NCBI RefSeq assembly: GCF_051201015.1
Contig: NZ_JBPEHI010000018.1
Source of the DNA: Petrimonas sulfuriphila
Lineage (GTDB): Bacteria > Bacteroidota > Bacteroidia > Bacteroidales > Dysgonomonadaceae
Strand: one strand, 5' to 3'
DNA: 64,000 nt
Shown piece by piece: positions 19,099-27,680 of this stretch (its first letter is position 1; each line of letters opens with the position of its first letter). The position numbers and the translations under genes were made by a program. A model generated the notes under the pieces. It worked only from the letters and a program-made list of their open reading frames with translations, searched no databases and was not told the origin of the DNA.

Positions 19099-19575
19099 AT
19101 GAGAAAAACAAAACCTAAAAAAAGACAGGTTCTACCCGATCCTGTATATGGTGATGTAAGGGTGACAAAGTTTGTTAACCACCTTATGTATGACGGAAAG
19201 AAGAGTATATCTTACGATATTTTCTATTCTGCATTGGACACAGTGAAGGCTAAATTGCCCAACGAAGAAAAACCGGCTCTCGAGATTTGGAAAGCCGCAT
19301 TAGACAATATAACACCGCAGGTTGAAGTGAAATCACGCCGTGTTGGCGGAGCAACATTTCAGGTGCCTACAGAAATTCGTCCCGAAAGAAAAGAATCCAT
19401 TTCAATGAAAAACCTCATTCTTTATGCTCGCAAAAGAGGAGGTAAGACGATGGCAGACAAACTGGCTGCTGAGATCGTTGATGCGTATAACAATCAGGGT
19501 GGATCATATAAACGTAAAGAAGATATGCATAGAATGGCAGAAGCGAACAGGGCTTTTGCACATTTCAGATTTTAA
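19099..19575 (+). CDS. rpsG: 30S ribosomal protein S7
   Basis: 158 residues, standard length for S7, which initiates assembly of the 30S head. The N-terminal MRKTKPKKRQVLPDPVYGD and the motif GGATFQVPTEIRPERK are characteristic. The position between rpsL and fusA is the conserved str operon order. The start follows an A-rich segment without a clear Shine-Dalgarno sequence. Confidence 0.98.
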   Translation: MRKTKPKKRQVLPDPVYGDVRVTKFVNHLMYDGKKSISYDIFYSALDTVKAKLPNEEKPALEIWKAALDNITPQVEVKSRRVGGATFQVPTEIRPERKESISMKNLILYARKRGGKTMADKLAAEIVDAYNNQGGSYKRKEDMHRMAEANRAFAHFRF

Positions 19576-19600
19576 ATAAACAGACTGTTAGGTAAAAAAG

Positions 19601-21730
19601 ATGGCAAAAGGTTCAAAAGAAGCATTAATTTTCACTCGCAATATAGGTATCATGGCGCACATTGATGCCGGCAAGACGACTACGTCGGAACGTATCTTGT
19701 TTTACACGGGATTAACCCATAAAATTGGAGAGGTACACGATGGAGCGGCCACGATGGACTGGATGGAGCAGGAGCAGGAGCGGGGTATAACCATTTCTTC
19801 TGCGGCCACAACCGCGAACTGGAAATATAATGACAAAACATACAAAATTAATCTGATTGATACTCCGGGGCACGTTGACTTCACCGTAGAAGTTGAGCGT
19901 TCATTGCGTATTCTCGACGGAGCCGTGGCGGCATTTTGTGCCGTAGGTGGGGTTGAGCCGCAATCGGAAACTGTGTGGCGTCAGGCAGATAAATACAAAG
20001 TGCCGCGAATTGGTTACGTGAATAAGATGGACCGTTCTGGGGCTAACTTTTTTGAGGTAGTTCGTCAGGTAAAAGAAGTACTTGGTGCAACTCCTTGTCC
20101 CATCCAAATCCCCATAGGCGCAGAAGAGAACTTCAAGGGCGTAGTGGATTTGATTACAATGAAAGCGTTGTATTGGCACGATGAGACCATGGGTGCTGAG
20201 TATCACATAGAGGAGATACCTGCTGATTTATTGGATGAAGCCAACGAGTGGAGAGAAAAGATGCTCGAAACGGTTGCTGAGTTCGATGATGTGTTGATGG
20301 AGAAGTTTTTCGACGATCCTTCAACCATCACGGAGGATGAGGTGAGGGCAGCTGTAAGGAAGGGAACACTTTCCATGCAGATAAATCCGATGATCTGTGG
20401 CTCTTCATTCAAAAACAAAGGAGTACAAACGTTGCTGGATGCTGTTTGTTCTTACTTGCCCAGCCCGGTCGACACCGATGCTATTGAGGGCGTTGATCCG
20501 AGAGATACAGACAAAATAGTCGTCAGACGTCCTGATCCTAACGAGCCGATGTGCGCCCTGGCGTTCAAAATCGCGACTGACCCATATGTGGGACGTCTCT
20601 GCTTCTTCCGTGTTTATTCGGGAGAACTGGAAGCCGGTTCTTACGTTTACAATCCCCGTTCGGGAAAAAAAGAACGTATCTCACGTCTGTTCCAGATGCA
20701 TTCCAACAAACAGAATCCGAAGGAATTTATCGGATGCGGTGACATAGGAGCCGGGGTTGGATTTAAGGATATTCGCACGGGCGACACGCTTTGTGATGAA
20801 AGCAAACCCATTGTCCTGGAATCGATGGATTTCCCCGATCCGGTTATCGGTATTGCTGTTGAGCCTAAAACCCAGAAAGATTTGGATAAACTCTCCGTTG
20901 GTTTGGCTAAACTGGCGGAAGAAGACCCGACATTTACGGTTAAGACGGATGAAGAAACCGGCCAGACGGTTATCTCCGGAATGGGAGAACTTCACCTGGA
21001 GATTATTATCGACCGGTTGAAACGTGAGTTTAAGGTCGAAGCTAATCAGGGACGTCCTCAGGTATCTTATAAAGAAGCTATTACCAAACCTGTCGAGCTG
21101 CGTGAGGTTTACAAGAAGCAGACTGGAGGTCGCGGTAAATTTGCCGACATTATCGTACGGGTAGAACCGGCCGATGCCGATTTCGAAGGGGAATTGCAGT
21201 TTATCGATGAGGTAAAAGGTGGAAATATCCCCAAGGAATATATTCCGTCCATTCAGAAGGGTTTTGCACGCGCCATGAAGAACGGTGTTCTCGCCGGTTA
21301 TGCGTTGGACAAGCTGAAAGTTACGGTAATTGATGGTTCTTACCATCCGGTAGACTCCGATCAGTTGTCATTCGAAATATGTGCTATTCAGGCATTCAGA
21401 AGTGCCAGCGAAAAAGCCGGTCCTGTTTTAAAAGAGCCGATCATGAAGGTGGAAGTAGTAACTCCAGAGGAAAGTATGGGGGATGTGATTTCCGATCTGA
21501 ACAAGCGGCGCGGACAAATCGAAGGCATGGAATCGAACCGGTCGGGTGCACGCATTGTAAAGGCAAAAACTCCGCTTTCGGAAATGTTCGGATATGTAAC
21601 TTCATTGCGGACCATTACTTCGGGAAGAGCAACCTCCACAATGTCTTTCGACCATTTTGAGGAAGTTTCTCCCTCGATTGCAAGACAAGTGCTGACGGAA
21701 GTAAAAGGTCGTGTTGATTTGATTAAATAA
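19601..21730 (+). CDS. fusA: Elongation factor G
   Basis: Translocation GTPase, 709 residues. G1 motif AHIDAGKTT, G3 DTPGHVDF and G4 NKMD are present. The switch I and II sequences (EQERGITISSAATT) are canonical, followed by domains II-V with GMGELHLEI and the C-terminal GYVTSLRTITSGRAT. It follows rpsG by 25 bases and is directly followed by rpsJ. There is no tuf gene here, so EF-Tu must be encoded elsewhere, which I recall as usual for Bacteroidales. It is read as the housekeeping copy because of its operon context. Confidence 0.97.
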   Translation: MAKGSKEALIFTRNIGIMAHIDAGKTTTSERILFYTGLTHKIGEVHDGAATMDWMEQEQERGITISSAATTANWKYNDKTYKINLIDTPGHVDFTVEVERSLRILDGAVAAFCAVGGVEPQSETVWRQADKYKVPRIGYVNKMDRSGANFFEVVRQVKEVLGATPCPIQIPIGAEENFKGVVDLITMKALYWHDETMGAEYHIEEIPADLLDEANEWREKMLETVAEFDDVLMEKFFDDPSTITEDEVRAAVRKGTLSMQINPMICGSSFKNKGVQTLLDAVCSYLPSPVDTDAIEGVDPRDTDKIVVRRPDPNEPMCALAFKIATDPYVGRLCFFRVYSGELEAGSYVYNPRSGKKERISRLFQMHSNKQNPKEFIGCGDIGAGVGFKDIRTGDTLCDESKPIVLESMDFPDPVIGIAVEPKTQKDLDKLSVGLAKLAEEDPTFTVKTDEETGQTVISGMGELHLEIIIDRLKREFKVEANQGRPQVSYKEAITKPVELREVYKKQTGGRGKFADIIVRVEPADADFEGELQFIDEVKGGNIPKEYIPSIQKGFARAMKNGVLAGYALDKLKVTVIDGSYHPVDSDQLSFEICAIQAFRSASEKAGPVLKEPIMKVEVVTPEESMGDVISDLNKRRGQIEGMESNRSGARIVKAKTPLSEMFGYVTSLRTITSGRATSTMSFDHFEEVSPSIARQVLTEVKGRVDLIK

Positions 21731-21745
21731 CATTATAAAAATAAT

Positions 21746-22051
21746 ATGAGCCAAAAAATCAGAATTAAACTGAAGTCCTACGATTACAGCCTGGTGGATA
21801 AATCTGCAGAAAAAATCGTAAAAACCGTAAAAGCTACGGGTGCAGTAGTAAGCGGACCCATTCCGTTGCCCACACACAAACGCATATTTACTGTGAACCG
21901 CTCTACATTCGTAAACAAAAAATCGCGCGAGCAATTCGAACTCTCGTCTTTCAAGCGGCTGATCGATATCTACAGCTCAACGGCAAAAACCGTTGACGCG
22001 CTGATGAAGCTTGAATTGCCGAGTGGGGTAGAAGTAGAAATCAAAGTGTAA
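21746..22051 (+). CDS. rpsJ: 30S ribosomal protein S10
   Basis: 101 residues, standard. Contains KIRIKLKSYDYSLVDKSAEK and GPIPLPTHKRIFTVNRS, the conserved loop region. First gene of the S10 block, 15 bases after fusA, followed by a 104-base spacer that contains an interspersed repeat. S10 also works in NusB-dependent antitermination in other bacteria. Confidence 0.98.
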   Translation: MSQKIRIKLKSYDYSLVDKSAEKIVKTVKATGAVVSGPIPLPTHKRIFTVNRSTFVNKKSREQFELSSFKRLIDIYSSTAKTVDALMKLELPSGVEVEIKV

Positions 22052-22057
22052 TAAATA

Positions 22058-22121
22058 AGACAAAAGAGCCAGGAGCCAGGACAGAAGAACCAAGATAAAA
22101 ATCGTTGGCTCTTGGTTCTTG
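22058..22121. repeat. GAACCAA-type short repeat with hairpin, copy 2, inside ribosomal operon
   Basis: The rpsJ-rplC spacer holds units AAAGAGCC, AGGAGCC and AAGAACC, then an 11-bp perfect inverted repeat (AAGAACCAAGA at 22085-22095, TCTTGGTTCTT at 22110-22120). Unit composition matches the copy at 8580-8632. It is transcribed within the superoperon and could fold as a hairpin, but no T run follows. Confidence 0.6.
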
Positions 22122-22155
22122 AATCTAAATAATTAATTAATTAAACAACAGAGAA

Positions 22156-22773
22156 ATGCCAGGATTAATTGGAAAAAAAATCGGAATGACATCCGTTTTC
22201 AGTGCCGAGGGGAAAAATGTTCCATGCACTGTTATCGAAGTAGGTCCTTGCGTGGTTACTCAGGTAAAGACCGTTGAAAATGACGGTTACGACGCTATTC
22301 AACTTGGGTTTGAAGATAAAAAAGACAAACACACACCCAACGGCGAAAAAGGTCATTTTAAAAAAGCCGGAGTTACCCCGAAGAGACACTTGGCCGAGTT
22401 CAAAGGATTTGGAAACGACTACAAGTTGGGGTCCGAAATCACTGTTGATCTTTTTAACGATGCCGTTTACGTGGACGTGATCGGGACATCGAAAGGAAAA
22501 GGGTTTCAAGGTGTAGTAAAACGCCACGGTTTCGGTGGTGTAGGACAGTCCACACACGGGCAGCATAACCGTTTGCGTGCCCCGGGTTCTATCGGAGCCT
22601 GTTCGTATCCCGCGAAAGTATTTAAAGGTACTCGTATGGGCGGCCAGATGGGTAATGAGCGGGTAACCGTTCAAAATCTTCAGGTGATTAAAGTAATTCC
22701 CGAACACAATCTTTTATTGTTGAAAGGTTCGATTCCGGGATGTAAAGGTTCAATTGTAGCAATAGAAAAATAA
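22156..22773 (+). CDS. rplC: 50S ribosomal protein L3
   Basis: 205 residues. MPGLIGKKIGMTSVFS at the start and the conserved GKGFQGVVKRHGFGG with the downstream GQMGNERVTVQNL segment identify L3. The family's Gln near the extension loop (methylated in E. coli) falls in this region. rplD begins one base after its stop, indicating translational coupling. Confidence 0.98.
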   Translation: MPGLIGKKIGMTSVFSAEGKNVPCTVIEVGPCVVTQVKTVENDGYDAIQLGFEDKKDKHTPNGEKGHFKKAGVTPKRHLAEFKGFGNDYKLGSEITVDLFNDAVYVDVIGTSKGKGFQGVVKRHGFGGVGQSTHGQHNRLRAPGSIGACSYPAKVFKGTRMGGQMGNERVTVQNLQVIKVIPEHNLLLLKGSIPGCKGSIVAIEK

Positions 22774-22774
22774 A

Positions 22775-23404
22775 ATGGAATTAAGCATATACAATATCAA
22801 CGGAGAGGTAACAGATAAAAAGGTGACACTCAATGATTCCATTTTCGGAATTGAACCTAACGATCATGTTATCTGGTTAGACGTAAAACATTATTTGGCT
22901 AACCAGCGTCAGGGTACGCACAAATCGAAAGAGAGAAATGAAATAGCTGGAAGCACCCGCAAGCTCATTCGCCAGAAAGGGAGTGGTGGTGCACGCCGTG
23001 GCGACATCAAATCGCCGGTTATGGTAGGCGGAGGCCGGGTCTTTGGTCCTAAACCACGTGATTACGGCTTTAAGCTCAACAAAAAGGAAAAAGCATTGGC
23101 ACGTCGTTCAGCACTTTCATTAAAAGCCAGAAACGAAGCTATTTGGGTAGTGGAAGATTTCAACTTCGACGCACCCAGAACGAAGAACTTTGCTGAGCTA
23201 ACAAAAAAACTGCAACTGGCTGATAAAAAGCTACTTTTCGTTTTGCCAAGTCAAAATAAAAACGTATATTTGTCGGCTCGAAATTTACCGGGAGTTGAGA
23301 TTATAACTGCTTCAGACATAAATACATACAAAATTATGAACTGTGGGAATTTAGTGCTCACGGAATCGTCTGTTGCGGTAATTGATGATTTACTTAAAGC
23401 ATAA
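22775..23404 (+). CDS. rplD: 50S ribosomal protein L4
   Basis: 209 residues. Contains the central loop GTHKSKERNEIAGSTRKLIR and QKGSGGARRGDIKSPVMVGG, which lines the peptide exit tunnel and is the site of macrolide-resistance changes in other bacteria. In E. coli L4 represses its own operon, but no matching leader is apparent here. Starts one base after rplC and ends 12 bases before rplW. Confidence 0.98.
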   Translation: MELSIYNINGEVTDKKVTLNDSIFGIEPNDHVIWLDVKHYLANQRQGTHKSKERNEIAGSTRKLIRQKGSGGARRGDIKSPVMVGGGRVFGPKPRDYGFKLNKKEKALARRSALSLKARNEAIWVVEDFNFDAPRTKNFAELTKKLQLADKKLLFVLPSQNKNVYLSARNLPGVEIITASDINTYKIMNCGNLVLTESSVAVIDDLLKA

Positions 23405-23416
23405 GGAGACAAAACA

Positions 23417-23710
23417 ATGGGAGTAATTATAAAACCAATTTTTACAGAAAAACAAACCGCGGTTACCGAGAAGTTCGAAAACCGTTACGGTTTCATTGTA
23501 GTTCCCGGAGCTAACAAAGTAGAAATCAAAAATGCAATTGAATCACTCTACAATGTTCACGTAGAACAGGTGAATACAATGAAATACGATGGCAAGCTGA
23601 GAAGCCGCTACACAAAATCCGGTGTTGTTACCGGTAGCACGCCATCTTATAAAAAAGCAATTGTAACCTTGAAAAAAGGTGAAACAATCGATTTATTCAG
23701 CAATATCTAA
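23417..23710 (+). CDS. rplW: 50S ribosomal protein L23
   Basis: 97 residues, standard. IIKPIFTEKQTAVTE is the N-terminal signature. The protein forms the exit-tunnel docking site for trigger factor and SRP. Conserved position between rplD and rplB with short spacers. Confidence 0.98.
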   Translation: MGVIIKPIFTEKQTAVTEKFENRYGFIVVPGANKVEIKNAIESLYNVHVEQVNTMKYDGKLRSRYTKSGVVTGSTPSYKKAIVTLKKGETIDLFSNI

Positions 23711-23717
23711 TTAAAAA

Positions 23718-24545
23718 ATGGCAATACGTAAACTAAAGCCCACAACACCGGGGCAAAGACACAAGATTATCGGTTCTTTTGAAAATATCACTGCATCAGA
23801 ACCGGAAAAATCTCTTGTAGTTGGTAAAACAAGTACAGGTGGACGCAACCATCGCGGGAAAATGACGATAGGTTACATTGGTGGCGGACACAAAAAACGT
23901 TTTCGTTTTATTGATTTCAAGAGAACAAAAGACGGAGTTCCTGCCGTTGTAAAAAGCATTGAATACGATCCCAATCGTTCTGCACGCATCGCGTTGCTTT
24001 ATTATGCCGATGGAGAAAAAACGTATATCCTTGCTCCCAACGGATTAGAAGTTGGAACCACAGTGATGTCGGGACCGGAAGCTGCTCCCGAAGTTGGCAA
24101 TACACTGCCTTTGGCAAACATACCCCTTGGTACGGTGATTCATAACGTTGAGTTGCGCCCGGGACAAGGTGCAAAAATGGTGCGTTCGGCCGGAACATTC
24201 GCTCAGTTGGTTTCGCGTGAAGATAAATACGCGATTATCAAAATGCCTTCAGGTGAAGTTCGTAAAATTCTTGCTACATGTAAAGCTACTATAGGAAGTG
24301 TTGGTAATTCAGACCATGCTCTGCAACAATCAGGTAAAGCCGGTCGTTCAAGATGGCTTGGACGTCGTCCACACACACGCGGGGTTGTTAAAAACCCGGT
24401 TGACCACCCCATGGGTGGTGGTGAGGGCCGCGCGTCGGGAGGTCATCCACGTTCGCCCAAAGGTATTTATTCAAAGGGCTTGAAAACAAGAGCTCCGAAA
24501 AAGCATTCTTCTAAATACATCGTAGAAAGAAGAAAGAAAAAATAA
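23718..24545 (+). CDS. rplB: 50S ribosomal protein L2
   Basis: 275 residues. Contains GGRNHRGKMTIGYIGGGHKKRF-type N-terminal sequence and the C-terminal peptidyl-transferase region HPMGGGEGRASGGHPRSPKG with the essential His in NPVDHPMGGG. Needed for subunit association and tRNA binding. Standard S10-operon position. Confidence 0.98.
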   Translation: MAIRKLKPTTPGQRHKIIGSFENITASEPEKSLVVGKTSTGGRNHRGKMTIGYIGGGHKKRFRFIDFKRTKDGVPAVVKSIEYDPNRSARIALLYYADGEKTYILAPNGLEVGTTVMSGPEAAPEVGNTLPLANIPLGTVIHNVELRPGQGAKMVRSAGTFAQLVSREDKYAIIKMPSGEVRKILATCKATIGSVGNSDHALQQSGKAGRSRWLGRRPHTRGVVKNPVDHPMGGGEGRASGGHPRSPKGIYSKGLKTRAPKKHSSKYIVERRKKK

Positions 24546-24566
24546 CCTGATTAACAAGTAAGAATT

Positions 24567-24836
24567 ATGAGCAGATCATTAAAAAAAGGTCCGTATATCA
24601 ACATAAAATTAGAGAAGAAAGTGAATGACATGAACGAGAGCGGCAAAAAAGCTGTCGTAAAAACATGGGCACGTGCTTCAATGATTTCCCCCGATTTCGT
24701 GGGCCACACTATTGCTGTACACAACGGAAATAAATTTATTCCGGTGTATATTACCGAAAACATGGTAGGACATAAGTTAGGTGAATTTGCGGTAACGCGC
24801 ACATTCCGTGGACATTCCGGCAACAGAAAGAAATAA
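24567..24836 (+). CDS. rpsS: 30S ribosomal protein S19
   Basis: 89 residues. MSRSLKKGPYI and the C-terminal VGHKLGEFAVTRTFRGHSG are signature sequences. S19 sits in the 30S head with S13. It lies 21 bases after rplB and 35 before rplV. Confidence 0.98.
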   Translation: MSRSLKKGPYINIKLEKKVNDMNESGKKAVVKTWARASMISPDFVGHTIAVHNGNKFIPVYITENMVGHKLGEFAVTRTFRGHSGNRKK

Positions 24837-24871
24837 TCGGCGGGCTTAACTGAATAAAAAAAAGAAAAGAC

Positions 24872-25282
24872 ATGAGTGCTAGAAAAAGAATATCAGCAGA
24901 ACAACGCAAAGAAAACCGCAAAGAGGTTGCTTTAGCCGTGTTGAAAAATGCTCCTTCTTCGCCCCGGAAAATGCGATACGTTGCAGATATGGTGCGCGGA
25001 ATGGAAGTTTTTAAAGCATTGGGCGTTTTGAAGTTTTCCAGCAAGGAGGCATCGAGAAGAGTTGAAAAATTATTACTCTCGGCCATCTCTAACTGGGAAC
25101 AGAAAAACGAACGCAAAGCCGAAACAGGCGAACTTTATATCAAAATAATTTCTGTAGACGAAGGTGCAACGCTGAAGAGACTTCGTCCTGCCCCGCAAGG
25201 CCGCGGCTACAGAATTCGCAAACGTTCAAATCACGTGACAATTGTGGTAGATACTTATAAAAAAGAACAAGAACAAAATTAA
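24872..25282 (+). CDS. rplV: 50S ribosomal protein L22
   Basis: 136 residues, longer than the 110-residue E. coli protein by an N-terminal basic segment (ARKRISAEQRKENRKE). Contains the conserved SPRKMRYVADMVRG and the beta-hairpin RLRPAPQGRGYRIRKRSNHVTI, which reaches the exit tunnel. Standard position before rpsC. Confidence 0.97.
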   Translation: MSARKRISAEQRKENRKEVALAVLKNAPSSPRKMRYVADMVRGMEVFKALGVLKFSSKEASRRVEKLLLSAISNWEQKNERKAETGELYIKIISVDEGATLKRLRPAPQGRGYRIRKRSNHVTIVVDTYKKEQEQN

Positions 25283-25291
25283 TACAGGCAG

Positions 25292-26056
25292 ATGGGACAA
25301 AAAGTAAATCCGATAGCAAATCGTTTGGGAATCATCAAAGGATGGGACTCTAATTGGTACGGTGGAGATAATTATGGCGAAATGATGCTGGAAGACAGCA
25401 AAATTCGCACTTATTTGAATGCTCGTCTGGCCAAAGCAAGTGTTTCTCGCATTGTCATTGAAAGAACGCTGAAATTAGTAACCATCACTATCTGTACTGC
25501 CCGTCCGGGAATCATTATCGGTAAAGGTGGCCAGGAAGTGGACAAGCTAAAAGAAGAGTTAAAGAAAATAACCGATAAGGATGTTCAAATCAATATCTTC
25601 GAGATAAAGAAACCCGAGCTGGATGCGGTTATCGTGGCCAACAATGTTGCTCGCCAGGTGGAAGGTAAAATTGCTTACCGCAGAGCGGTTAAAATGGCCA
25701 TCGCATCTACCATGAGGATGGGCGCAGAAGGCATAAAGATTCAAATCTCAGGTCGGTTGAACGGTGCCGAAATGGCCCGGTCGGAAATGTATAAAGAGGG
25801 AAGGACTCCGTTGCATACTTTTCGTGCCGACATTGATTATGCTCATGCAGAAGCGTTGACCAAAGTTGGATTGATCGGTATCAAGGTTTGGATCTGCAGA
25901 GGAGAGATCTACGGTAAAAAAGACCTGGCACCTTCATTCGCATCTTCCAAGGAAAATCGTTCACAAGGCGGTGGCGGACGCAGCGACAGAGGTAATCGCC
26001 CCGAAGGAGGCAGAGGTGCCAGAAGAAACAGAAGAAATAATAACAAAAACGCATAA
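25292..26056 (+). CDS. rpsC: 30S ribosomal protein S3
   Basis: 254 residues. N-terminal MGQKVNPIANRLGI, a KH domain with RPGIIIGKGGQEVDKL, and the C-terminal domain with ISGRLNGAEMARSE. The last 35 or so residues form a Gly/Arg/Asn-rich tail (GGGGRSDRGNRPEGGRGARR), longer than the E. coli tail and probably disordered. S3 lines the mRNA entry channel. Confidence 0.98.
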   Translation: MGQKVNPIANRLGIIKGWDSNWYGGDNYGEMMLEDSKIRTYLNARLAKASVSRIVIERTLKLVTITICTARPGIIIGKGGQEVDKLKEELKKITDKDVQINIFEIKKPELDAVIVANNVARQVEGKIAYRRAVKMAIASTMRMGAEGIKIQISGRLNGAEMARSEMYKEGRTPLHTFRADIDYAHAEALTKVGLIGIKVWICRGEIYGKKDLAPSFASSKENRSQGGGGRSDRGNRPEGGRGARRNRRNNNKNA

Positions 26057-26062
26057 ACCAAT

Positions 26063-26491
26063 ATGTTACAACCGAAAAAATCAAAATTTAGAAGACAGCA
26101 GAAAGGCCGCATGAAAGGCTTCGCCGGTCGCGGTAATCAGTTGGCATTCGGTTCGTTCGGGATAAAATCGTTACAATCAAAATGGATCACTGGCAATCAG
26201 ATTGAGGCTGCCCGTGTTGCCGTAACACGCTATATGCAACGCCAAGGACAAGTTTGGGTACGCATCTTCCCCGATAAACCAATTACCAAAAAACCTGCTG
26301 AAGTACGTATGGGTAAAGGAAAAGGTAATCCCGAAGGATACGTGGCTCCTGTTACTCCCGGAAGAATTATTTTCGAAATCGAAGGTGTACCGTACGATGT
26401 CGCAAAAGAAGCTCTCCGCCTGGCAGCACAGAAATTGCCTGTTACGACAAAATTCGTTGTCAGAAGAGATTATGAACAACCCCAAAATTAA
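26063..26491 (+). CDS. rplP: 50S ribosomal protein L16
   Basis: 142 residues. MLQPKKSKFRRQQKGRMKG and the conserved VWVRIFPDKPITKKPAEVRM with GKGKGNPEGYVAPV identify L16, which helps shape the tRNA A-site of the large subunit. Six bases after rpsC. Confidence 0.98.
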   Translation: MLQPKKSKFRRQQKGRMKGFAGRGNQLAFGSFGIKSLQSKWITGNQIEAARVAVTRYMQRQGQVWVRIFPDKPITKKPAEVRMGKGKGNPEGYVAPVTPGRIIFEIEGVPYDVAKEALRLAAQKLPVTTKFVVRRDYEQPQN

Positions 26492-26501
26492 TTCGTAAGG
26501 C

Positions 26502-26705
26502 ATGAAATCAAAAAAACAAGAATACAAGGAGTTATCGGATAAGGATTTGAAGGAAAGGTTGGATGCTGAACAGGCGGACCTGATTCAGACCAAGATTTAT
26601 CATACAACTACTCCGCTCGACAATTCAGGTTCGATAAGAGAAAAACGCAGAAACATTGCACGTATTCAGACTGAATTGCGCGCTCGTGAATTGAAAAAAG
26701 CTTAA
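26502..26705 (+). CDS. rpmC: 50S ribosomal protein L29
   Basis: 67 residues forming a helical hairpin: MKSKKQEYKELSDKDLKERL at the start and the conserved RRNIARIQTELRARE at the end. L29 contacts L23 at the exit tunnel. Standard position between rplP and rpsQ. Confidence 0.97.
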   Translation: MKSKKQEYKELSDKDLKERLDAEQADLIQTKIYHTTTPLDNSGSIREKRRNIARIQTELRARELKKA

Positions 26706-26713
26706 TAATTATA

Positions 26714-26971
26714 ATGGAAACGAGAAATTTAAGAAAAGAAAGAATCGGGGTCGTTTTCAGCAACAAGATGGAAAAAACCATCACCGTTACTGTAAAATGG
26801 AAAGAAAAACACCCTATATATGGGAAGTTCGTTAGTAAAACGAAAAAATTTCACGCCCATGATGAAAAGAATGACTGTAACATAGGGGATACAGTACGTA
26901 TAATGGAAACACGTCCTTTGAGCAAAACAAAGAGATGGAGAGTGGTTGAAGTAATAGAAAGGGCTAAGTAA
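26714..26971 (+). CDS. rpsQ: 30S ribosomal protein S17
   Basis: 85 residues. RKERIGVVFSNKMEKTITV and HPIYGKFVSKTKKFHAHDE are typical of S17, an OB-fold primary 16S rRNA binder. rplN starts one base after its stop. Confidence 0.98.
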   Translation: METRNLRKERIGVVFSNKMEKTITVTVKWKEKHPIYGKFVSKTKKFHAHDEKNDCNIGDTVRIMETRPLSKTKRWRVVEVIERAK

Positions 26972-26972
26972 G

Positions 26973-27338
26973 ATGATACAGCAAGAATCAAGACTAAACG
27001 TGACCGACAATAGCGGAGCCAAGGAAGCCCTTTGCATCCGTGTATTAGGTGGAACAAGAAGACGCTACGCGTCTGTTGGGGATGTAATTGTTGTGGCTAT
27101 CAAGAGCGTAATCCCTTCGAGTGACATTAAAAAAGGCGCTGTAACAAAAGCAATCATTGTACGTACGAAAAAAGAAATTCGTCGTGCTGATGGTTCTTAT
27201 ATTCGTTTCGACGACAATGCCTGCGTCCTTCTGAACAACGCCGGTGAGTTGAGAGCCAGCCGTATCTTTGGGCCGGTTGCACGTGAATTACGTGCTACAA
27301 ACATGAAGATTGTTTCATTAGCGCCCGAAGTACTTTAA
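26973..27338 (+). CDS. rplN: 50S ribosomal protein L14
   Basis: 121 residues. MIQQESRLNVTDNSGAKEA and RRADGSYIRFDDNACVLLN are hallmark L14 sequences. L14 forms intersubunit bridges and is the RsfS docking site in other bacteria. The one-base gap to rpsQ suggests coupling. Confidence 0.98.
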   Translation: MIQQESRLNVTDNSGAKEALCIRVLGGTRRRYASVGDVIVVAIKSVIPSSDIKKGAVTKAIIVRTKKEIRRADGSYIRFDDNACVLLNNAGELRASRIFGPVARELRATNMKIVSLAPEVL

Positions 27339-27359
27339 TCTATTAAACAATCACAGACA

Positions 27360-27680
27360 ATGAGTAAATTACATATTAAAAAAGGAGATACGGTTTACGT
27401 GAACTCCGGTGAAGACAAAGGCAAAACAGGACGTGTGCTCGAGGTACTGGTGGCTAAAAACCGCGCCATTGTAGAAGGAGTAAATATCGTGTCGAAGCAT
27501 GCAAAACCCAATGCACAGAATCCCAATGGAGGTATCGAAAAGAAAGAAGCTTCCATTCATCTCTCGAAACTAAATTTGGTTGATCCGAAAACCGGTAAAC
27601 CAACGCGCATTGGAAGAAAAGAAGACAGTAAAGGTAAGTTAGTACGTTATGCAAAAAAATCAGGGGAGGTAATTAAGTAA
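27360..27680 (+). CDS. rplX: 50S ribosomal protein L24
   Basis: 106 residues. A KOW motif (KKGDTVYVNSGEDKGKTGRV) lies at the N-terminus, and PNGGIEKKEASIHLSKLNLV follows. An initiator of 50S assembly. Its TAA stop overlaps the rplE ATG by one base (TAATG at 27678-27682). Confidence 0.98.
   Translation: MSKLHIKKGDTVYVNSGEDKGKTGRVLEVLVAKNRAIVEGVNIVSKHAKPNAQNPNGGIEKKEASIHLSKLNLVDPKTGKPTRIGRKEDSKGKLVRYAKKSGEVIK

Noticed and set aside
19576..21745. A missing tuf gene next to fusA as evidence of rearrangement
   Set aside because: As I recall, Bacteroidales usually carry tuf near secE/nusG and not in this operon, so the absence is ordinary.
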